64,000 bases of DNA from Tausonia pullulans. Lineage: Eukaryota > Basidiomycota > Tremellomycetes > Cystofilobasidiales > Mrakiaceae. Below, in pieces: positions 56,471 through 64,000 of this stretch. Location of the stretch: NCBI GenBank assembly GCA_951802195.1, contig OX637636.1:322501-386500 (forward strand). Reading direction: 5' to 3'. Numbering within the stretch: position 1 is the first letter of the stretch; each line of letters opens with the position of its first letter. The notes beneath the pieces were generated by a model. That model was given only the letters and a program-made list of their open reading frames with translations, was not told the DNA's origin and made no database searches. The position numbers were made by a program, and so were the translations under genes.

Positions 56471-57017
56471 CACATCAATCCGTCCTCGGATCGCTTGTTC
56501 CAGACCATGGTCAACAAGTCCAGCACTCGTCACCAACGAGATCCGTATTCTGTCCATCACCCCCTAACTTCCCCACACACCCCGCGTCCCCACACCTTTC
56601 TGCTTCCCACACCAGACTGGATACCCAAATGCGTCGGCTCCCTCAGAAGTGAATAATGCATACACGGAAGCAGAAGCGACGACGTGCCCTTTCCTGTATG
56701 TCGCCGTTTCTTCCTCTTGACCCTGGTCCCTCAAATTGCAGATTTAAAATTGCCAACAGATTCTGTGTTTAGAATAAGAGATGAACAGACAGACAAGCAG
56801 AGGGAGAAGCACGAGCACGAGGGGGGAGGATAGAAAGGTGAGGGAGGTGGGAGATCGGGATTAAGGAACAGGAGATTACGGCTTGCACTTGATTTGATGA
56901 AATGGGTGGAAAGAAGGGAGTAGATAAATTTGCTTTAGTCGGAATAGAAGGAATCGGTGGACCCGCAGTCCGAAGGAAGCACGTCCGCTGTCTGACTGGC
57001 GCTCGAGTGAGAGACGT
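56471..57017. other. Convergent spacer, two-span protein (+) / MARVEL protein (-)
   Basis: 547 bp of 3' flanking DNA for two convergent genes; purine-rich toward the right (GAGGGGGGAGG near 56,820), as expected for the antisense of a pyrimidine-rich 3' region. No gene is seen. Confidence 0.4.
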
Positions 57018-57942
57018 CTAGACGAGCTGGCCCGAGACACGGTCGCCCTTGCGGACGGAGCGGGCGGCGAGGAAAATGACGGAGAAGAGGGCGACGGTGA
57101 ATAAGATCCACTCAACCCAGGCTGCGAGAGTGAAGGAAGCAGGGCAAAATCAGTCGCGAATTCGGCTGCCTTCCGAACCGAAAAGACTCACCAAAGCCCT
57201 CGAGAGCGTTGAGTTGGCCGCAGTGAGCACCATGGAAGTTACCACAATTAAGGCCTCCCCCAAGAGCGGCAGTGATAGAAGCAGCACCAGCTGTCCAGAA
57301 GATCCACTGGGAAGAGAGAGCAGGGCGTCAGTAGACTGAAAGAAAGGCCTGCGTCATCCCAAAACAGGATGAGGCCAAAGAGGAAGCACGACGCACCGTG
57401 ATGGAGATCCAGGTGAGATGCGAGGCGATGGACGTGACGAACGAGCCTGAGGCGATCTGGAAGAGGACGAGGTAGGCCGCCGAGCTGGTTGGAGGCAAGA
57501 GTGAAGGACAGGTGTCAGACGAGACGGCTGAGACAACCTCTCGCCTAGGACGCGCGGGGGCTGACGTCGTTGCCCTCGCCAGCAAACACCCAGCAAGTAC
57601 TCACAAGAGGAAGGTCCACCAAGAGGTGAAAAGGAGGAAGCGGGTCCGGTCCCGGATGGCAGCCGACGGGTAGTTGTGCTTGTTGTTATAGGTATTCTGA
57701 GGGAGGGAGAGACGGCGGTCAGCGGCAGTAGCCGACAAACAGGCCGGACGAGAGGAGACATGGACGCACGACGAGCCATGTCGAGATAGCGACGGCAATG
57801 ATGGAAAAGAGGAAAATGAGTCCGAAGATGACTGGGGGAGCGGACGATCCGGGTCAGCAACGAAGAAGCGATGGTCCTTCTTGGAGCTAACGATCGGCCA
57901 CGCACTCGGATGTCCTCGGCGAACGTGGTCCTCGACAGCCAT
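57018..57942 (-). CDS. MARVEL-domain four-span membrane protein
   Basis: About 175 aa in five or six short exons, start MAVEDHVRRGHP at 57942, stop 57020-57018. Four membrane spans in MARVEL order: IIFGLIFLFSIIAVAISTWL, FLLFTSWWTFLLSAAYLVLF, ITWIFWTAGAASITAALGGG, and VEWILFTVALFSVIFLAARS. Between spans three and four lies a loop with two cysteines (NCGNFHGAHCGQLNALEGFAW), a pattern common to fungal MARVEL proteins such as Nce102 relatives. The tail is short and basic (RKGDRVSGQLV). Fungal members organise plasma-membrane domains (eisosomes) or traffic vesicles; which applies here cannot be told. It diverges from URB1. Confidence 0.85.
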
Positions 57943-58787
57943 TGTGTATGAGGGGAAGAGAGGAGGTGAGGGTGAGGGTGAGGTAGAGGAAGCTGGGTTG
58001 TCGGTTGAAGGTGGTGGTGGTTGGCGCAGAAAGAGAAGGGGGATAAAGACGCCCGAAGGCCGCGAGCCGGCAATCAATCCCAGCGAGCAAGCCCGCGGTT
58101 TTCTCGCCCATTGACAGAGACCGCAAACGTCAGCGGGAGCTACTGCCAAACCACCGCGTCATCTCGAGCAAGCCCGGGGAACGGGGAGGAGAAAGCATCC
58201 GCTCGATGGCTCATTATTTTCTGCTGGCTGGCTGCTGATCGTCCGCTCTCGTCGTACGATGGTGCCACATTTGCTGCCAAGTCACCTTTGGGGTCGCGGC
58301 TTGACTGCCTGTATGTGATTCCGCGGTTGGTCTGGCATCGATGAAATGTGGACCCACGGGACGATAGCAACCGCCCGGCTACCGGGTTTCTGGCCGCCAC
58401 TCACCTCACAGCTCGCAAGATTTGATCCTGCCAAAGCCGCGAGGATTGCCATTTGTGGAGCACAACAGGGAGTCAGCACTGGCTGGCACTTCGTCCGTGA
58501 GGGAGCAGGTATCTCTCCTGCTGCACGTAGCTGGACAGCAAGTTCAGCCATATGAGGCAATCCTGCTTCGTGGCCGAAAAATTGCTTCCCAAGCTGCACA
58601 GAGCTGAGCAGAGATGATGAATATGCGAGTGACTTATGTACTTTCAATCCGCAGGTCGGTCAAAGGTCTCACGGTCGGCTCGCCGCATGTCTGTCGTGAC
58701 AGGTCGGAAGTCGCCGCCTCCATCCTCGCACATCTTCAACGACCATCATCATCACCCAGCCTCCCCCTTCTTGGCCCCATCACCAGC
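57943..58787. promoter_or_regulatory. Divergent promoter region, MARVEL gene (-) / URB1 (+)
   Basis: 845 bp between divergent starts. On the sense strand of the MARVEL gene the leader is C/T-rich. No TATA box and no palindromic motif stand out. Confidence 0.4.
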
Positions 58788-61700
58788 ATGGCGCCGCCCT
58801 CTCACCTCGGTAAGCGAAAGCATACCGATCAAATCATCAAGGCCACGGCCAACAGCGGCACGCCCCCTCTAAGGTTCGCCAACGCCCAAGAGTTCCGACA
58901 CGCGATCAGGGACGCCGAGCCCGAGACGGCCAAGGAGGGTGAGTGACTGCTCTTGAAGAGCGCCTAGAGGAACATTGTATCATTAAGGGTGGTGGGGAGA
59001 CAGGAAAAAGCCCAGATCGCGAAGGTGTATGCGCGCGCATGTCGTGGACTTCTGTCGGCGCTGTGTGACCTGCCGCCATCCTCTCGGTCGGTCAGCACCA
59101 TCATTCCTAGAGTATCAGTCTTTCCCTCCATATTGTGTACTGCTGGAGAACCTTCAGGCTTTCCTGAAGAAAGGACAGTGGACGCGTTCCAGGTTTTTTG
59201 AAGACACATGCACTGGCCCCCTACCCTCTGTCTTTCAGTCTGTCGTTGCGGCTTCAGCTATCAGGTGATCGAGGACTAACTATATGCATCCTGAATTCAG
59301 TCCTTATCGCTTTTCGCAACCAGCTTACCGTCAAGTACGACGAGCCGCCTGTATCGGCGACGGACGCGCGCGTCAAGCTCGCGCACGAGTATCTCGAGAA
59401 GAGCCCTGGAGCGGAGGAGATCTTTGATGCTTGGGATCTTGCCTTCACAGTGAGTCGCAGCTCCTCTAGTCACGCCGACTCTCAGCTCATCTGCCGTCTT
59501 TGCTCTCCAGTCTGGCCACGCCCTTCTTCTTCCTTTACCCCTGACGGCGATCGCCTCGCTCCTCGCGCTCCTCTCCCCGCTCTCCTTCTTTCACCCTCAC
59601 CTTCAACCGATTCTCACCCGGCTCCTCTCCCCGACAATCATCCGCTCCGTTGCCCAGTACCTCGCGGGCACGAGAACGGACCTCATTCTCGTCGCGCTCA
59701 AGGCGCTCGGCGAAGCCGTCCGCGTTGGAGAGCGCTGGGCCGGTCGCGTCTGGGAGGCTCTCGCGGGAGCCGGAGGCGTCAACGCTAAGGTCTGGGGCAA
59801 GCTCCTCGCCATGAAGCGCAAGATGTCTGGCGCTGGCGCCGAGGCGGGAGGCAGGCCGAAGAAGGGTAGCGTGGGCAACCCGTTCGCGACGCCCGATATC
59901 CGGGTCCTCACCCTCAACTTCCTGCTCTCGCTCCTCCTCGCGCCTCACCTCCCAACCAAGCTTGCTATCCTCGGCCAGTCGTCGGTCGTCAAGGCTATGT
60001 TCAAGCCAATTATCGAGGACCACCCGGCGGTCGTCCAGAGGCTCCTGCAGGGCTGGTGGGAGGTCTGGTTCCTCGAGAAGCGCATCGCGAGGGGTACCAA
60101 GCTCTCTGCTTTCGGGGCAGACGTTGTTGGCGAGATCGTCAAGCTCTACACCTCCTCGGCCGCAAGCAACAAGACGACCGGACCGGGCGAGGGCGAGGGC
60201 TATACGTCAAGGGAGCTCGCCCACCACTTCTTGGTTGCCATCCTCACCAAGCCTGGCGAGGGACTCTGCTTCAAGGATCAGGGATGGTATCCGCGCGGAA
60301 CCGAATCTGTCGACTTGCTCGACGACGAAGACCAGGGCGCTGGCTCAAAAGGTAGGGGAGGAACGGCCGCCGCTCACACGAGCGGAGTTCATAACAAGGT
60401 CATCCGCGAGGTCCTTCGGTCCATTGGCTCAGACGGTCTCGTTGGCGACGAGGACGGCGTCGCGCAGCTCGTGCTTAAAGTCCTCGAGAGTTGCCCGGAG
60501 CTCGTTGCGGGCTACTGGGCCTCGTCCGGCATCACCCTCGACCCCCGGCTCTCGTCCAAGTTCCTCATCTCCACGGCCCACCTCTGCTCCATTGTCTCAC
60601 TCCCGATCCCCACCTCAACGTTCCTCCTCCCGGCGTCGAACTCTGCGGCGCCCTCGACGTCGTCCTCCGTGGTGTCGCCCACCTACCGCGCGACTCCGCC
60701 GCCTCTCACGGCTATCATCGAGAACGTCCTGCCTTCCATCTTCCCGAAGCAGTTCTCAACCAAAGGTCTCCTCTCCAAGCACCCGCTCGTCCAGCAGACG
60801 ACTGCCGTCACCCTGTCCCGGTGCCTCGCCAAGCTTCACGCCGTCCTGACTACTTTCCAAACGATCGAACGCACGCTCGAGGAGAACCCGACCAAGGGCG
60901 CCTGGGCCGTCCGGAGGAGCGAGGTCGAGTGCGAGATGAGGAAGCGCATCCCGGATGTTGCTAACATCGTCGGATTCGCGCTCGCGGTTGCGAGGCAGGT
61001 CTCCGAGGCAACCACGTCTGAGGAGTCGTCCCGTGGTGTCATCCTCACCGAGGCGGCACTTCGCCTGCTGAGCCTCTACCATCTTACACTTCCAGGACTC
61101 ATCGCTGAGGCGCGCTTTGACGTCGGCAAACTCCTCGTCCCCGGTGCGGCCGAGGGCGCCGGAGGAGGCAAGGGCAAGGCCCGCGAGGAGGATGGTTCGT
61201 CGGCTCTTGCTGCCACCACCGCTGGCGATGGATGGGGCTTTGCGCGCGCGGATCTTGAGGGGGTCGAGGCTCTTAGTCAGCTGCATGTTCTCCGCCTCGT
61301 CGGCGAGGGAGGCAACTTTGCTTGGTCCTCGAAGGCTGGGTCTCACTCGCCGCACACCTACATGTACCACCTCCTCCGGCTCTACCTCGCCACACCTCAC
61401 CCGGCCACCAGGTCGACGACCTCGACGCTCATCACTCGGCTCCTCAGCTCGTCCGTTCTCTTTGAGCACGACCCTTCCGAGATTGCCATCTGGCTCACGA
61501 GCCTCCCCGCATGGGCTGCGGTGGACGGCGCCGCGAGGGAGACGCTCGTTGACTTCCTCGACGATTCCATCCGGCGATGCATTAAAACGCCATACAAGTA
61601 CCTCGAGGCCTCACTCCACTTTGCCCCCTCCCCCGCCGGCAGCCTCACTCCGGCCTCAGCGACCCCTCCCGCCGAGGCGTCTTCGCCTCTGCTCATGACG

Positions 61701-64000
61701 CTCCTCGAGCAGTTCGCCGCCAAAGTCAAGGCGGGACTTCTAGTCGACCACGAGCAAGTTGCCCTCGTCGCGGCGTACGTTCGTCGGCTGGCGTTCGCAC
61801 TCGTCGGGAAGCAGACTGGTCTCACGTACGCCAGGGAGGTCGCGCGGAAGCTCGATGAGACTCTTCGCGCGGCTGGAGAAGCTGGCGAGGAGGGCAAGCT
61901 CGGCAGGGAGTTGGATCTGCTTGAGACGGCAGGTCTCAGCAGTGAAATGGAGTTCGATCAGGGTGCGCTGTCAATCTTACCAATTTGACGAACAAGGACC
62001 GCCGGACTGATGACCGATCTCTTGGCCTTTTGTATCATTCCAGCTTCCGACCCCCTCGCCTTCGATCTCTCGCTCCTGACCTCGACTGCTGACATCCGCT
62101 GCCAGACTCGCCTGGTTCTCCATCGCGTGAACGGTCTGCTCCGCCTCCCGCGTGAGAAGGCTGCGAAGGAGTCCAAGAAGTCCAAGAAGAGCAGTAACCC
62201 CTCATCGTCGTTGGCCGGAACCAGGGACGACGTCTCCGATGCCCTCATCCGCTGTGTTCGCTTGCTGGAGACACTAGTTTGTGCGAGGGACGTGACGACC
62301 GACATCAAGCGGCTCATCCTCATGGATAAGGCAGCCATGGAGCTGCTCATGCTCGAGAAGGTCTCGTCGGAACTCCGCTCCACCATTGGAGCGTTCATTA
62401 GGGCGGGCTTTAACCCTCTTTCGGCTGCCGACTGCGAGGTTACCCAAGCCTATCAGGACTGGACGACTAGTGTCCTCGCCTCGTCGTCTGCGAAGTCCCT
62501 CGGCAAGGTGAGAAATCACGCACTTCTCGACTCTCTCTGATGCAACCATTGACGAATTCTTCCCTCTTCGCAGCACGCTTCGAGTGTCCTCCCCTGGATT
62601 CCCTTCCTTGAAGTCTCCTCGCTTGTCGCCAATGCCGACGCTGTTCTCGCGGCGCTCTCGTTTGCCTCATCCGACAAGTCTCGTGCCTCGCTCGAGTCCC
62701 TCCTCGGCGCCCTTTTTGGCGCGCTCCGCTCGCACCCTCCAACAGCTGCGACGCTCGCGCTTGCTCAGCGCTCGCTACCGGTCCTCCTCCCGCTTGGGAT
62801 GCTCTCAACTGTCGTCGACCTCCTCGATGTCTCTCTCCCGCCAGGTCACACTGCTAGCTCAGCGGCCATACACGCTCAGCGCTCGATTCGAGACCTCACC
62901 GTCGCGGTGGACTCGACCTGCTCCGAGGCGTTCAACCCAGTTTTTTCGACTGTCAGCGGTGCCACAGCTGCTGCCACATTTGGGTCGGATCTTCTTACCG
63001 GAGGCAGCCTCTCCCTCGACAAGGCCGCCCTCTTCACCCCCTTCATCTACCAATCTGGTTTAGCGCGCGACATCTTTGGCGCATGGCTCAAGGAGAACCT
63101 CGCGGGTCTTGCCCAAGCGGATCTTGAGTCGATCGTCAGCCCAACCGCCGCCTTTGTCGAGGTCGCTGCGGTCCAGGAGGACCCGTCGCTGTCAATACCC
63201 GGCTGGTCGACGGTCGTCGAGGCGCTCCCACGGCTCATCAAGACCTATCTCAGCTCAAACGATGCCAAGCAGGCCGTCGCTCTTGAAAGGTCAATCGCCC
63301 TCCTCGCTCATGGCGGGGACGAGGCGTCCGTCGTGGCCAGTCTCGCCGTCGAAGGCCTGCCTGCGCTCCACCTCCCTCGACTCGCCCCGATCTTTGCGGA
63401 TCTCGCCGTCAAAGGCCGCAAAGAGCTCATTAAGCCCATCGATGCCTACGTTGACGCCAGTCTCGAGTGGCTCGTCCGCAAGCTCTCGGACACGGGGTCC
63501 ATCGACGATGCCACGATCACTTTGATGAAGGCTCTTGGTCAGTTACTCTACCCTGTTCTTGATCACCCACTGCGCTGAATTCTGACGCCTCTTCCTCCTG
63601 ACAGCCAAGCTCGTCCGGACTCGTCCCTCTGGCTCGCTGAAGGCGCATCTCGTCGAGCCGGTCTTTACTGTCATTCTTCAGGACCGCATGACGTGCCTTC
63701 CGGCGCTTGAACTCGTCCCGGTCTGCGCTGCGAAGACGACCATGAAAGTGAGAGGATCGCTGGTGCCCTGTCTCAGACCAACAATTGTTGAATCCTCCTC
63801 TTTCTTCCCAGCCCGCTGTCGTCGTCAAGCAGCTCCAGACACTTCTCGCCAACCGGAACTTTTCCGCCTTTTCTTCTTCGTCCGCCGAGGCCGTCGCCCT
63901 CCGGCCAGTTGTCGTCGCAGCCATCCGTGCCCTCTTCGACATGTCCCCCGCGACGTGTTGTCAGCCAGCCCACATCGAGCCCCTCATGACGCTCTATCGA
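58788..64000 (+). CDS. URB1: URB1/NPA1 nucleolar pre-60S assembly factor (3' partial)
   Basis: N-terminal part of a very large helical-repeat protein of the Npa1 complex, which acts in the earliest nucleolar pre-60S particles. Exon 1 is 58788-58938 (MAPPSHLGKRKHTDQI...), followed by an unusually long intron (58939-59300). Later introns fall near 59,451-59,511, 61,963-62,042, 62,508-62,574, 63,529-63,604 and 63,748-63,812. Recognisable Npa1 N-terminal features are FANAQEFRHAIR, AHEYLEKSPGAEEIF, HPHLQPILTRLLSPT, RSVAQYLAGTRTDL, KVWGKLLAMKRKM, RVLTLNFLLSLLLAP, and AYRR-like helices through to the edge. The frame is open at base 64000, so the C-terminal domain lies outside. The assignment rests on the N-terminal block and overall character. 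Confidence 0.85.

Overview
The window is nuclear DNA from a fungus, most likely a basidiomycete yeast of the Pucciniomycotina (Rhodotorula/Rhodosporidium/Sporobolomyces-like). The grounds are: moderately GC-rich DNA; nearly every gene cut by several 50-150 nt introns with GTNNGT-type donors and pyrimidine-AG acceptors; proteins of fungal type (TFIID TAF2, URB1, MGRN1-like E3, GPI chitin deacetylase, MARVEL protein); and a BRCA2/Brh2 homologue, which ascomycete yeasts lack but basidiomycetes keep. The taxon is an inference. There is no bacterial, plasmid or CRISPR content, and I recognised no mobile element.

Layout. 1-3081 (+): 3' part of a BRCA2/Brh2-like recombination mediator. 3504-6283 (+): SAS4-like chromatin protein. 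6539-8465 (-): Old Yellow Enzyme-type flavin oxidoreductase. 9459-10216 (+): ribosomal protein S14 (uS11). 11919-19699 (-): very large TAF2 with an inactive M1-peptidase fold and three C-terminal bromodomains separated by a Pro-rich/charged linker. 20848-22500 (+): GHITM/Bax-inhibitor-1 mitochondrial membrane protein. 22909-24028 (+): mitochondrial GGQ release-factor-like protein (Rso55/MTRFR). 25908-27393 (+): dienelactone hydrolase. 27394-32978: 5.6 kb without a gene I can support. 32979-33979 (+): secreted eight-cysteine protein. 34338-35979 (-): mitochondrial phosphate carrier. 37205-39816 (+): GPI-type chitin deacetylase. 40275-40757 and 41159-41783 (+): two small single-span proteins, probably mitochondrial. 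42663-44410 (+): aldo/keto reductase. 44887-47523 (+): MGRN1/LOG2-like RING E3 ligase. 49339-50488 (+): second eight-cysteine secreted protein, paralogous to the first. 50653-51765 (+): cytochrome b5-fold protein. 52247-54856 (+): AT-hook protein with six copies of an LLREIE-type motif. 55494-56470 (+): novel two-span membrane protein. 57018-57942 (-): MARVEL protein. 58788-64000 (+): URB1/NPA1, running off the right edge.

The genes do not form a functional cluster. Themes recur: transcription/chromatin (TAF2, SAS4-like, AT-hook), ribosome production (RPS14, URB1), mitochondria (GHITM, Rso55, phosphate carrier, perhaps the two ~108-aa proteins), and wall/surface (chitin deacetylase, two secreted Cys-rich proteins, MARVEL).

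The most original signals are the repeated LLREIE motif in an AT-hook protein, in which every intron after the first is phase 0; the three-bromodomain tail of TAF2; the pair of eight-cysteine secreted paralogues; a nested hairpin filling an RPS14 intron; and a palindrome, TGCATGCA, seen at nine loci, all non-coding. Exon coordinates were derived by hand from splice signals and reading frame, and several gene models were checked to sum to a multiple of three.
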